NCBI GenBank assembly: GCA_947501885.1
Contig: CANMXN010000001.1
Coordinates: forward strand, 1,798,001 to 1,862,000
From: an uncultured Sphingorhabdus sp.
GTDB taxonomy: Bacteria > Pseudomonadota > Alphaproteobacteria > Sphingomonadales > Sphingomonadaceae
DNA length: 64,000 bases
Direction of reading: 5' to 3'
The translations under genes were made by a program, and so were the position numbers. The notes under the pieces are model-generated. The model saw nothing but the letters and a program-made list of their open reading frames with translations, ran no database searches and had not been told where the DNA came from. Of this stretch, positions 38,746 through 46,826 are shown one piece after another; the stretch's first letter is position 1; each line of letters starts with the position of its first letter.

Positions 38746-38946
38746 GTGGATATATACACTGAACTCGAAACAGATATGATTGATGCAAGTGTCGATAACT
38801 TTATCATGCGGAAAAACTCTGAAGGGGCTGAGATGTTAGTTCATAAAGCATTATCAGAAGATGATTTACTAGACCGAGTTATAGAATGGGATACAGAAGC
38901 GGCCGAAATATTTTTTATGCGCCTACAAGCAATGACATTAAAGTAA
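38746..38946 (+). CDS. small acidic hypothetical protein (possible immunity remnant)
   Basis: This frame of 66 codons starts with GTG just after an in-frame TAA. The product is acidic and helical (ELETDMIDASVDNFIMRKN, EWDTEAAEIFFMRLQ). No family is recognised. It sits between the HNH cassette's immunity gene and the NucA-like cassette, where a second or orphan immunity gene would be expected. It could equally be a truncated 3' end of a lost gene. Confidence 0.35.
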   Translation: MDIYTELETDMIDASVDNFIMRKNSEGAEMLVHKALSEDDLLDRVIEWDTEAAEIFFMRLQAMTLK

Positions 38947-39819
38947 AATGTAAGAATACTCCTGTGCGGCCATATACAAGGTGATACCACAGGAACGGCT
39001 TCTCACTCTTATGCACTTGGCAGGCAGGTAGGCCCACTTGTCCTTGGCGTCGTTAGTGGCGGTGCAGGCCTTCTGTTAAAAGGCAGCAAGGCGGCCAAGA
39101 TCGTTAGTACAATTGCCAAAACAGGCAAGCGTCCCGAAACACCCGATGTCAATACGCCCAATAGCAGCAGGCCTGATGGCAATGGTCCTGATAGCACGCG
39201 CGATGGCGATACCAGCAACGATAACAACGCTGGCAACACCAATACTGACGAGATCGATGGCAACACGGATCGCACACCAGAAAATAGTAATACCAATCCT
39301 AACAATCCGCCACCGCCCATTCGTACCGAACGGATTGATGCCGATAATGTGCAAAGAGGCACCCGCGAATATGACATATTGAACAATCCGCCGCCCAACA
39401 CACGTATCGAGCTATCCAATGGTAATGTTTATATCACCAATGCCGATGGCTTTGTAGAGGAAGTCAGCTTTCAGCCCCGTCTTGTAAAAGGGAAACGTGA
39501 TGCACGTCAAACTGCAGTTGGAAAAGAAGGGCTAGATACGGATGTTGGGGGCCATATTCAAGGTTGCGCAATCGGTGGTACTTGCGATAGAGTAAATCTA
39601 TTCCCGCAAAATGCAAACTTTAACAACAGTTCCTATAAGAAATTTGAGAATGAAATACGTAGAGCTTTAGAAGCAAAAGAGGATGTTGGACCAGTAAGTG
39701 TTAGGTTTATTAGAAATGACCCAAAAAACCCGAGACCGGATGGTCTTCAAGTTGATTTTATGATTGATGGTAAACCCAGGTCAATTGAATATAAGAATGA
39801 AGCTGGAGGAGGACAATGA
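38947..39819 (+). CDS. displaced CdiA-CT cassette 2: NucA-like non-specific nuclease, no start
   Basis: The frame is open for 291 codons directly after a TAA and has no ATG near its beginning (a GTG at 39349 is possible), so it looks like a CT fragment cut from an exoprotein. In order: a hydrophobic stretch GRQVGPLVLGVVSGGAGLLL, an N/D/T/P-rich linker, then the toxin with RDARQTAVGKEGLDTDVGGH, CDRVNLFPQNANFNNSSYKKFE, and RPDGLQVDFMIDGKP. The GGH and LxPQNxNxN motifs are those of the DNA/RNA non-specific endonuclease group found in LXG toxins such as YeeF. Unlike the other cassettes it lacks the shared block. A YezG-like immunity gene overlaps its stop. Confidence 0.72.
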   Translation, partial: NVRILLCGHIQGDTTGTASHSYALGRQVGPLVLGVVSGGAGLLLKGSKAAKIVSTIAKTGKRPETPDVNTPNSSRPDGNGPDSTRDGDTSNDNNAGNTNTDEIDGNTDRTPENSNTNPNNPPPPIRTERIDADNVQRGTREYDILNNPPPNTRIELSNGNVYITNADGFVEEVSFQPRLVKGKRDARQTAVGKEGLDTDVGGHIQGCAIGGTCDRVNLFPQNANFNNSSYKKFENEIRRALEAKEDVGPVSVRFIRNDPKNPRPDGLQVDFMIDGKPRSIEYKNEAGGGQ

Positions 39820-40136
39820 GCTTGCTCGAGAAACAAACTCTAATATTAGGAGAGCTCTGTCAGATTTTGCATGAAGAAGCAGATGAGGGGTACGATTTTG
39901 CTGAATGTGAGTATATCGCTGAGTACGAAACAATATCTAGCCAGTTCAATTTCATGAAGAATGGAGAGATTATAAGGCGTCATATGTCATTAGGCATACC
40001 AGGCAAAAATAGAGATCTCTGTGAAGAACTACGTTCTCTTATGAAAGAGCATACAGGCGGTGAATGGACCAGTTTCACTCTAACCCTTGATGCGGATGGC
40101 AACGCTACCACCAAATTCGTTTATCCTGAAGATTAG
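39816..40136 (+). CDS. YezG/DUF600-like immunity protein, copy 1
   Basis: The 106-residue protein overlaps the toxin stop by 4 nt (ATGA). The end GGEWTSFTLTLDADGNATTKF matches the YezG pattern (WTNLTLTLxxxGKFxxxYxY), and the N-terminal helix and the long C-terminal helix before it also fit. In Bacillus, YezG neutralises the YeeF nuclease toxin, and the toxin here has the same nuclease type. That supports the pairing. Cytosolic. Confidence 0.78.
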   Translation: MSLLEKQTLILGELCQILHEEADEGYDFAECEYIAEYETISSQFNFMKNGEIIRRHMSLGIPGKNRDLCEELRSLMKEHTGGEWTSFTLTLDADGNATTKFVYPED

Positions 40137-40138
40137 CA

Positions 40139-40384
40139 AAAACCGTCAACGCCCGATGCCTTGCAATTCTGTTTCCGCAGGATGTGAATTTCAATAATAG
40201 CGCCTATAAGAAATTTGAGAATGAAATACGTAGAGCTTTAGAAGCAAAAGAGGATGTTGGACCAGTGAAGGTGAAGTTTACGCGTAAAGATCCTAAGAAT
40301 CCAAGGCCTGATACTGTAGAGGTAGAATACACAATTAACGGTGTAATAAAAGTAAGACCATTTGAGAATAAACATGGAAGTTAA
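40139..40384 (+). pseudogene. duplicated C-terminal tail of the NucA-like toxin
   Basis: From about 40160 the frame reads LAILFPQDVNFNNSAYKKFE, then IRRALEAKEDVGPVKVKF, RPDTVEVEYTINGV and PFENKHGS. This repeats the last 65 or so residues of the preceding toxin with changes that increase to the 3' side. It lacks the GGH half of the active site, so it is a tail without catalytic centre. It is followed by a second immunity gene, as left by a cassette exchange or tandem duplication. Confidence 0.75.
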
Positions 40385-40385
40385 A

Positions 40386-40712
40386 ATGAATATTCTAGAA
40401 CGAAAAATGGAAATATTGCAGGATCTATCCCAGTTGATTCATAATGAAACTGATAAGGGATATGATAAGGCTATTTGCGAATATGTTTATGAAAAGGACT
40501 ATGATACAATTGATATGAAGTTTGATTTTTGGAGATATGATAAGCATATTAATAGAGGTTTTACTTTAGGAATCTCATCAAAGATGATGTTTCTAGCTAT
40601 GGAACTACGCGTCTTGATGAAAGAGCATACCGGCGGCGAATGGACCAGTTTCACTCTAACCCTTGATGCAGATGGTAAAGCCACCACCAAATTTAACTAT
40701 CCAGAGAATTAA
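40386..40712 (+). CDS. YezG/DUF600-like immunity protein, copy 2
   Basis: The 108-residue paralogue of the preceding immunity protein uses the ATG at 40386, which aligns with the start of copy 1 (MNILERKMEIL versus MSLLEKQTLIL). The middle of the protein is diverged (YDKAICEYVYEKDYDT), while the C-terminal GGEWTSFTLTLDADGKATTKF is almost identical. Divergence in the middle with conserved ends suggests specificity for a variant toxin whose catalytic half has been lost. Confidence 0.75.
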   Translation: MNILERKMEILQDLSQLIHNETDKGYDKAICEYVYEKDYDTIDMKFDFWRYDKHINRGFTLGISSKMMFLAMELRVLMKEHTGGEWTSFTLTLDADGKATTKFNYPEN

Positions 40713-40744
40713 AGCTTCATATTTATGCTCTGAGCAGCTCTAAC

Positions 40745-41664
40745 GAAGTTACCAATATAGAGAGTATTTTGTCGGCGGGCAATATTGCGACCATATCAAC
40801 GCCCAAGGATTTGACCTTGCAAGGCGCGATTATCGAAGCCGATAGCGTTGCTATTGATGTTGGTGCGCTCACCATTCGCAGCGAACAAGACACGGCCGAT
40901 TTCCGCTCCAGACAGCGCAGCATTGGGCTGAGCGCGAGCCTTAATCTGGGCAAGGACGCGGTAAAAGCCAATCCTGCAACAAATACGAAAGGCAGAGACG
41001 CCACCTCAACCTCTGGCACAGCGGGCTTTAACTTTGGTAGTAGCAAGGAAGATGGCCGCTTTGCCTCTGTTGCGGAACAATCTGGTATTATCGCGGGAGA
41101 GGGCGGTTTTGACATTAAAGTGCGCGGTGCCACCGAGCTAGAGGCGGCGATTATCGCATCAAGCGCGGCGGCGCAGCGCAACCGCCTAGAAACGGGTACG
41201 CTAACGTCCAAGGACTTGGTCAATGTCGAAGAATTTAGCGCATCATCCACCAATTTGTCGGCAAGCATATCGGGCATAGGCGCCAAAAAAGGCGCTGAAA
41301 AACCGTCCGTAGGCAGCGATGAAAATGGACAGGTCGATGCCACCAATAGCGGTAAGGGCGTGGCGCTTCCTGGTCTTGCAACGGCGCTTGGCACCATTAC
41401 CGCAGGCGCACCGCAAGCTTTAGGGGCGAGCGGTGATCAAAAAGGCACCAGCAGTTCGGCGATTGCCGATGGCACCATCCTTATCACATCGGGTGATGCG
41501 GCATCGCAAGAGGTCGCCGATAGCATAAGCCGCGATACAGAGGCTGCTAATGGCGGAGCCTTGACCCAAGAATTTGATGAAGCGCGGCGAGCTGAGATCC
41601 AAGAGGGCTTTGCCGTTACCAAAGAGCTGATTGCGCAAACTAGCATCTTCTTTGCCAATCGTGC
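40745..41664 (+). repeat. shared pre-toxin block, copy 3
   Basis: These 920 bp are nearly identical to tpsA 32219-33138, the longest copy outside tpsA. Single changes include NDLTL to KDLTL and IANGT to IADGT. It starts directly after the second YezG-like immunity gene (33-nt gap). Confidence 0.9.
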
Positions 41665-42043
41665 TGCTGAAGAAGCTGCAAAACGCAAAGAGGCTAAGGA
41701 AAAAGAGGCATTGGCTGCAGACCCGAAGGCAGTAAACTCAGATGGTGAGGTTTTATCAGAAAATGAACGTCAAACACTTAAAGATGAGGCCTTTGAATTA
41801 ATAAAAGAAGCTAATAACATAAAGGACAAGTTTAAAAATGGTTCGCCCGCGCGTATTATCGCAACGGCTATTAATGGCGCGGCGGGCGGCAATGCAGCGG
41901 GCGGACTAGATGATCTTGTCCGTGCCAGCGCGGCCAATGTGCTGCAAAGCCTAGGCACCACCCAAGTTAAGAGCATAGCCGATGGCATAAATGGTGATGA
42001 TAGCGTGCGGGAAGGCGTTCGCGCGGCATTACAGGCCGTTATT

Positions 42044-42531
42044 GGCTGCGCAGGCAGTGCAGCGGGCGGCGGTGATTGCGGCAGCGCCGCTGTGGGGGCC
42101 GCAGCTAGTGTTGTTGTCAATAATCTTATTGCTAATCAAGATGGTGAACCTAAAGATCTTAATGGCGATGGGAACATTGATGCCGCGGAATTAGAAGAGC
42201 AACAAGCGCGCACGAACCTTGTCGCCACCATCATTGGTGCAATAGCCGAAGGCGCAGGCCTTGATACCGCCGCCGCCACAACGGCTGCGCAGGCAGTGCG
42301 GCGGGCGGCGGTGATTGCGGCAGTGCTGCTGCGGGGGCTGCTGCCAGCGTTGCATTGATTAATCTTATTATAAGTTTAGATAATACAGATCAAGATAGTA
42401 ACAATGATGGTATCCTTGATGAGTCTACTCTTGAAGATCAACAAGCGCGCACGAACCTTGTAGCCACCATCATTGGTGCAATAGCCGAGGGCGCAGGCCT
42501 TGATACCGCTTCCGCCACAACGGCTGCATAA
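42044..42531 (+). repeat. 239-bp tandem duplication within cassette 3
   Basis: Copy A (42044-42282) and copy B (from 42283) both begin GGCTGCGCAGGCAGTGC. Each runs through Gly/Ala/Cys codons, a Ca-binding-like D/N loop, QQARTNLVATIIGAIAEGAG and TTAA. The period of 239 nt is not a multiple of three. The short homology GGCTGCGCA at the junction suggests unequal crossing-over or slippage. Confidence 0.8.
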
Positions 42532-42663
42532 ATTGAGATAGAAAATAACGGCTGTGTCGGTAGTGTCTGTTATAGTGAGAGTGAAACTGGTATTTCATAT
42601 GAGGACTTCCAAAAGACCGCTGACTATCGTCTCTTTTTAGCTGCATTAGGCAGCGATGCTGCT

Positions 42664-44139
42664 GTGCGTGGTTGTCTTGCTGTTAAAGGAAGCAAAGTTT
42701 GTCAAACGGGTGATCGGCGTGCAAACCAAATAGAAGCAGTTCTTAATGCCATTGCTGGCGATGATGCAGAGAAACGTGATGATATCGTTAGGGCCATTAA
42801 TGATGGAACAATTGCGATTGATGATATTAGCGAAAGAGCAGAAAATTTAAAGGATAGCGAAAATACAATTGATCAATTATATGGTGATGATGAAGCCGCG
42901 AAAGATATCGCTAGGCAACAGATTGCTAATGGAGATGCGACTGGCGCGACTTTCGCTACCCAATTGCAAAATCGTGAACAGAATATAACCGATATTGCTG
43001 GCGGTAATGCGGATGCGCAGAACCTTCTTAATAATTTCTCACCTGAATTACGCACTGAAATAGCGGAAGCCTTTAGCAAATTACCCGAAGGCGAAAAAGC
43101 AGCCTATCGTCAAGCAGCGGCAGAGCTTGCGAATAACCCGCCTATGGAAGGACAGCCCGTTAACGAAGCCCAATTGCGCGCCACATTAACATTATTTGGA
43201 GGTTTGCCGACAGCTTCAGTATTGGAAAGCAACGGGGGGCTTAATGGTTATATTCGCACACCTGCTGGCCAAGCTGTACTGAAACGTGCTGGTTTATTTG
43301 TTCGCACACCAGTTGGTGTAGCATTGGCTGGCAGTTCTGCTGCGGCTACTGTTGTATTACTACAACCTTCGGACAATCCCTTTACGCAAGCGGACGATGA
43401 TTTACAAATCCCAAATCCGTTCAATAATGACAATCCAGATAATGATCCCGATGATAATAGGCCGCCGCTTGCAATTCCAGCACCTGTTGATGGATCAGAG
43501 GGACTAGATGCAGATGGCAATCCCACTGTTACCGAGCCCGATCTTGACCAGCAACAGCAAGATGAAGAGTTTGCGCGCAGGGCCAATGAGAAAATCCCTG
43601 ATGGCGCGAACGATGATGGCGAGCAAATATATCGTGATGGTAATGGCAATCGCTTTATCGAACGCAATGGTCGTAGAATAGAAGTCGATAGCAATGGGAA
43701 ACCGTTTGAGAGGCAAATATTTTCACCAGACCCGAATTTACCATTGTCTGAATCCTTACAAGGACATATAATTAACGGTACCGCCAAAGGTAATAGAAGG
43801 AGCGGTGCCCATTATGCAGGTTCGCCAAATATTAGAATTGATGAATCTACGATTCAATTAGACCCTGCAGGAACGGGGGCATTTACGGCCGTGGTTGAAA
43901 TAAAAGATGCTGCGGGGAATTTTATAAAGAAAACCAACAGTCCTCTATCTATTGGAGCAGGTAGGTCCACATTTTTCCCTAGAAGTTGGACACCAGAACG
44001 TATAATTAGAGAAATAGCAGCAGCGGCTAAACAAGTTCCAGATGGTACAATTGGTACTATTACTTCACCGAGTGGTCTTAAGATAAGAATCAGAAAAGAT
44101 ACTAGTGGTAAAGTGGTACAAGCATTTCCACAAATATAA
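42664..44139 (+). CDS. displaced CdiA-CT cassette 3, 3' part: EndoU-type RNase toxin
   Basis: The open frame after the TAA at 42529 runs through IEIENNG and a linker of helical segments; a possible GTG start is at 42664. After a P/D/N-rich part the end is an EndoU-type nuclease: GHIINGTAKGNRRSGAHYAG (both catalytic His regions), FTAVVEIKDAAGNFIKKT, and GAGRSTFFPRSWTPERIIREIAAAA, where STFFP carries the conserved third active-site residue. EndoU toxins of CDI systems cut tRNA in the target cytosol. All three motifs are present, so the domain is probably functional if delivered. The gene just downstream is its immunity candidate. Confidence 0.82.
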   Translation: MRGCLAVKGSKVCQTGDRRANQIEAVLNAIAGDDAEKRDDIVRAINDGTIAIDDISERAENLKDSENTIDQLYGDDEAAKDIARQQIANGDATGATFATQLQNREQNITDIAGGNADAQNLLNNFSPELRTEIAEAFSKLPEGEKAAYRQAAAELANNPPMEGQPVNEAQLRATLTLFGGLPTASVLESNGGLNGYIRTPAGQAVLKRAGLFVRTPVGVALAGSSAAATVVLLQPSDNPFTQADDDLQIPNPFNNDNPDNDPDDNRPPLAIPAPVDGSEGLDADGNPTVTEPDLDQQQQDEEFARRANEKIPDGANDDGEQIYRDGNGNRFIERNGRRIEVDSNGKPFERQIFSPDPNLPLSESLQGHIINGTAKGNRRSGAHYAGSPNIRIDESTIQLDPAGTGAFTAVVEIKDAAGNFIKKTNSPLSIGAGRSTFFPRSWTPERIIREIAAAAKQVPDGTIGTITSPSGLKIRIRKDTSGKVVQAFPQI

Positions 44140-44151
44140 TAAGGATAGGAT

Positions 44152-44643
44152 ATGGAAAAATTAAATATAATTTTAACCTATGAAGAACAAGATCAATCGA
44201 ATCCAACTGTTCTGAACGAACGCGTTGTTGTCAAAAGTGATGATTTTGATACCCAATCTCATTGTATTTCTGTACTAGAGGATTTTTGTTCTGATTTTTT
44301 AAATTTTCCACGCTACACGGGCAATATCTTACCAGAAGATGAAATATATATTGGTCATGATATTACCTTTGCAAACTTCCCAAGCCATTATGAAAGAAAT
44401 TTTACGGGCCATTCATATGAACTAGCCATTAATGATAGCATGTGCGAAATATCAGATTATTTTATGCTATCAGGCTATATAAAACTTTCATCAGAAGAAT
44501 TGATCACATTCATCAAAAACTATGTCTATGTTCTCAATACAAAAAAAGATATTCAATTTAATATTCAAATTGAATCTGGCGATTATAATCAAAGAGAAGA
44601 TAAAGATGATTTTAATGAAGAAGGAACAAGAATCGAATATTAA
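44152..44643 (+). CDS. putative immunity protein of the EndoU toxin
   Basis: The 163-residue acidic protein begins 12 nt after the toxin stop, with AAGGATAGGAT before the ATG. It shows alternating beta strands (LNIILTYEEQDQ, HSYELAINDSMCEISDYF) and an acidic tail. No family is recognised by eye. Position behind the toxin and a size similar to other EndoU immunity proteins are the reasons for the call. Confidence 0.6.
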   Translation: MEKLNIILTYEEQDQSNPTVLNERVVVKSDDFDTQSHCISVLEDFCSDFLNFPRYTGNILPEDEIYIGHDITFANFPSHYERNFTGHSYELAINDSMCEISDYFMLSGYIKLSSEELITFIKNYVYVLNTKKDIQFNIQIESGDYNQREDKDDFNEEGTRIEY

Positions 44644-44677
44644 CCTGTTTAATCTCTCAAAATAATTTCTTAAGATA

Positions 44678-44795
44678 CCACCGAGCTAGAGGCGGCGATT
44701 ATCGCATCAAGCGCGGCGGCGCAGCGTAACCGCCTAGAAACGGGCACGCTAACGTCCAAGGACTTGGTCAATGTCGAAGAATTTAGCGCATCATC
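44678..44795 (+). repeat. shared pre-toxin block, 118-bp scar (copy 4)
   Basis: Matches tpsA from CCACCGAGCTAGAGGCGGCG for 118 bp with one or two changes, then stops at TCATC. A stop codon follows in the continuing sequence and no toxin gene is attached. It marks the right border of the CDI array and may be what remains of a further cassette. Confidence 0.85.
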
Positions 44796-44934
44796 TATTA
44801 ATTAGACTTTAATCCTAATACGCGATTTGTACGGATATTTCTTGCAAGATGATGTTTTGATGATGCATTCACCTGCAGTGAACTACAAGCTCGGTTTATA
44901 AAACACGAATATTGCACTATTTTATATATGAAAA

Positions 44935-45045
44935 ATGGCGCGCCTAGAAGGTGAGACTTCGAACGCGCTTTTTGATGCTTTAGAAGAATGGAATGATCAT
45001 CTCAAGGATACTGATTTAGATAACTTTCGTGGGCCAAAACCATGA
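44935..45045 (+). CDS. small ORF coupled to mobC
   Basis: The 36-residue frame (MARLEGETSNALFDALEEWN, then HLKDTDLDNFRGPKP) ends in a TGA that overlaps the ATG of the mobC-like gene (ATGA). The translational coupling and acidic, helical content suggest a genuine leader gene of the mobilisation operon. No family is recognised. The 250 nt between the CDI scar and mobC would also be the natural place for an oriT, though I see no diagnostic nic sequence. Confidence 0.4.
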   Translation: MARLEGETSNALFDALEEWNDHLKDTDLDNFRGPKP

Positions 45046-45470
45046 GTGGGCGCTTGAAAGATGGGTTTGATAGTGCTGCTAACCCTTCGATAGAAAAAGC
45101 ACAGAAAGATTATCCAAAACCTATTTCAGTGCGCTTTAGCGACGAAGAGCGTAGCGAGTTGGAACGCAAAGCAGGTGATTTAACCTTAAGCGCCTATATC
45201 CGCTCGCGCTGCGTTGGTGAAACTGCACCAGCGCATAGGACACGCGGTAAACGGCCTGTGAAGGACCATGAAGCATTGGGCCGTGTATTGGGTGCATTGG
45301 GGCAATCACGTCTGTCCAATAATCTTAATCAGCTTGCTAAGGCGGTTAATGCTGGGACGCTGGGCCTGCCTGATGATAGTGAAGCAGCTCTTTTGGCTGC
45401 TGTAGATGATATTAGCTCTATCCGTGAGACATTGATTATGGCTCTTGGATTGCAGGATGGCCCATCATGA
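45042..45470 (+). CDS. MobC-like relaxosome accessory protein
   Basis: The 142-residue protein has a ribbon-helix-helix-like N-terminal part (PISVRFSDEERSELERKAGDLTLSAYIRSRCVG) and the typical MobC segment LGRVLGALGQSRLSNNLNQLAKAVNAGTL. Such proteins bind oriT and help the relaxase nick. Its stop overlaps the relaxase ATG (ATGA). Confidence 0.85.
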   Translation: MSGRLKDGFDSAANPSIEKAQKDYPKPISVRFSDEERSELERKAGDLTLSAYIRSRCVGETAPAHRTRGKRPVKDHEALGRVLGALGQSRLSNNLNQLAKAVNAGTLGLPDDSEAALLAAVDDISSIRETLIMALGLQDGPS

Positions 45471-46711
45471 TCTTTGTTGGTAACAATAGAGGCAATGGCC
45501 AAAACCTTGCACGTCATTTGATGAGTGATGAAAATGAGCATGTTATCGTGCATGAAATATCTGGCTTTGCCAGTGATACGCTTGCTGGTGCTTTCAAAGA
45601 AGTGGAAGCCCTATCAAGAGGCACAAAGTGCCAGAAATATCTATATTCGCTTAGTCTTAACCCTCCAGCCAATGAGCGTGTTGATACGGAGGTCTTTATG
45701 GATGCTATATCCAAAGCAGAACAAAAACTTGGATTAGAAGGTCAAGCAAGAGCGATTGTCTTTCATGAAAAAGAAAATAGACGTCATTGCCATGTCGTGT
45801 GGAACCGTATTGATATCGATCAAATGAAAGCTATCAATATGATCTATCCCAAACGCAAATTGATGGATGTATCAAAAGACCTTTATTTAGAACATGGCTG
45901 GGATATGCCAAAAGGCTTTATCAAGCCTGCTTTCCGTGATCCTAAGAATTTCACATTGGAGCAATGGCAGCAAGCCAAACGCATTGGGCAAGACCCAAGA
46001 GAGCTTAAAGCCATCATTCAATCTTGCTGGAAGCAATCGGATGATAGAAAGTCCTTACAAAGCGCGCTTAAAGAACATGGGCTTATGCTCGCCAAGGGTG
46101 ATAGGCGCGGATATGTAGCAACCGATATCAATGGAGAGGTTTACGCATTGGCACGTTGGGCCAATGTTAAAACCAAAGACGTCAAAGCAAGGCTTGGCGA
46201 TCACAAGACATTACCATCATTAGAGCAAGCGCAAGCTAAGCTTGCGCAAATGGTTACGCCAGCAATAGAGCGCCTATCAAAGCAAGAAGCGCAAAAACAC
46301 CAGACTATCAAAGCACAGCAAGAGAAGCTGTTCTGGCACTTGGCTGACAAGCACAGTGCAGAACGCCAAACACTCAAGAAACGTCAAGACGCACGCGAAC
46401 TCAAGGAAATCAAAATCAGACAAGAGCGGTTTAACAAAGGCCTGCGCGGTCTCTTCGATCGCATCACTGGTGCGTATAGTAAAATCAAGAAGCAAAATGA
46501 GCTAGAAGCTTTTCAATCTAGCAAGCGTGACCAAAAACAACGAGATACTCTCATCTTCAAGCAAATTGGGCAACGAAGGCAATTAGCATTGAGAAGTGAT
46601 AAGGCATTGAAGAAAGTAAAAGACATAAGAAAAGATATTTCAGTTGATCTAGAGCGTTTCAGCAAACAAGAGAACATCAAAAATCCAGATCAAAATAGGT
46701 TTAATCGATAA
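45467..46711 (+). CDS. MobA/VirD2-like relaxase
   Basis: The 414-residue protein has an N-terminal relaxase domain: GNGQNLARHLMSDENEH, FLYSL-like core YLYSLSLNPPANE, AIVFHEKENRRHCHVVWNRID (the HxH metal motif), and KRKLMDVSKDLYLEHGW, a pattern common in rhizobial and sphingomonad mobilisation nucleases. A long charged coiled-coil tail follows (KHQTIKAQQEKLFWHLADKH). It would nick oriT and lead the strand to the coupling protein. A conserved N-terminal catalytic Tyr is not obvious by eye, which leaves the activity open. Part of its C-terminus recurs at 48.1 kb. Confidence 0.88.
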   Translation: MIFVGNNRGNGQNLARHLMSDENEHVIVHEISGFASDTLAGAFKEVEALSRGTKCQKYLYSLSLNPPANERVDTEVFMDAISKAEQKLGLEGQARAIVFHEKENRRHCHVVWNRIDIDQMKAINMIYPKRKLMDVSKDLYLEHGWDMPKGFIKPAFRDPKNFTLEQWQQAKRIGQDPRELKAIIQSCWKQSDDRKSLQSALKEHGLMLAKGDRRGYVATDINGEVYALARWANVKTKDVKARLGDHKTLPSLEQAQAKLAQMVTPAIERLSKQEAQKHQTIKAQQEKLFWHLADKHSAERQTLKKRQDARELKEIKIRQERFNKGLRGLFDRITGAYSKIKKQNELEAFQSSKRDQKQRDTLIFKQIGQRRQLALRSDKALKKVKDIRKDISVDLERFSKQENIKNPDQNRFNR

Positions 46712-46826
46712 AACTATATTCTTCGTACAATTATAGTGATTTCATTCTATGAACCTTCTGTTTACAAGCATGAACTTAACAAGTTTATCATGAGGCTGCA
46801 AAACCTAGCTATAAGGACATGTAATT

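Larger units (their letters stand above)
40745..42531 (+). pseudogene. displaced CdiA-CT cassette 3, 5' part, broken (EndoU cassette)
   Basis: Begins abruptly with 920 bp of the shared block (from NIESILSAGN) without a usable start; only a TTG at 40769 could serve. It then has a linker, GSPARIIATAINGAAGGNAAGG and GCAGSAAGGGDCGSAAVGAAA. A 239-bp tandem duplication (42044-42282 and 42283-about 42531) shifts the frame, so this part ends in an out-of-frame tail at 42358. In the correct frame a TAA at 42529 replaces the expected CAA just before IEIENN. The cassette therefore needs recombination to yield a functional toxin. Confidence 0.8.
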
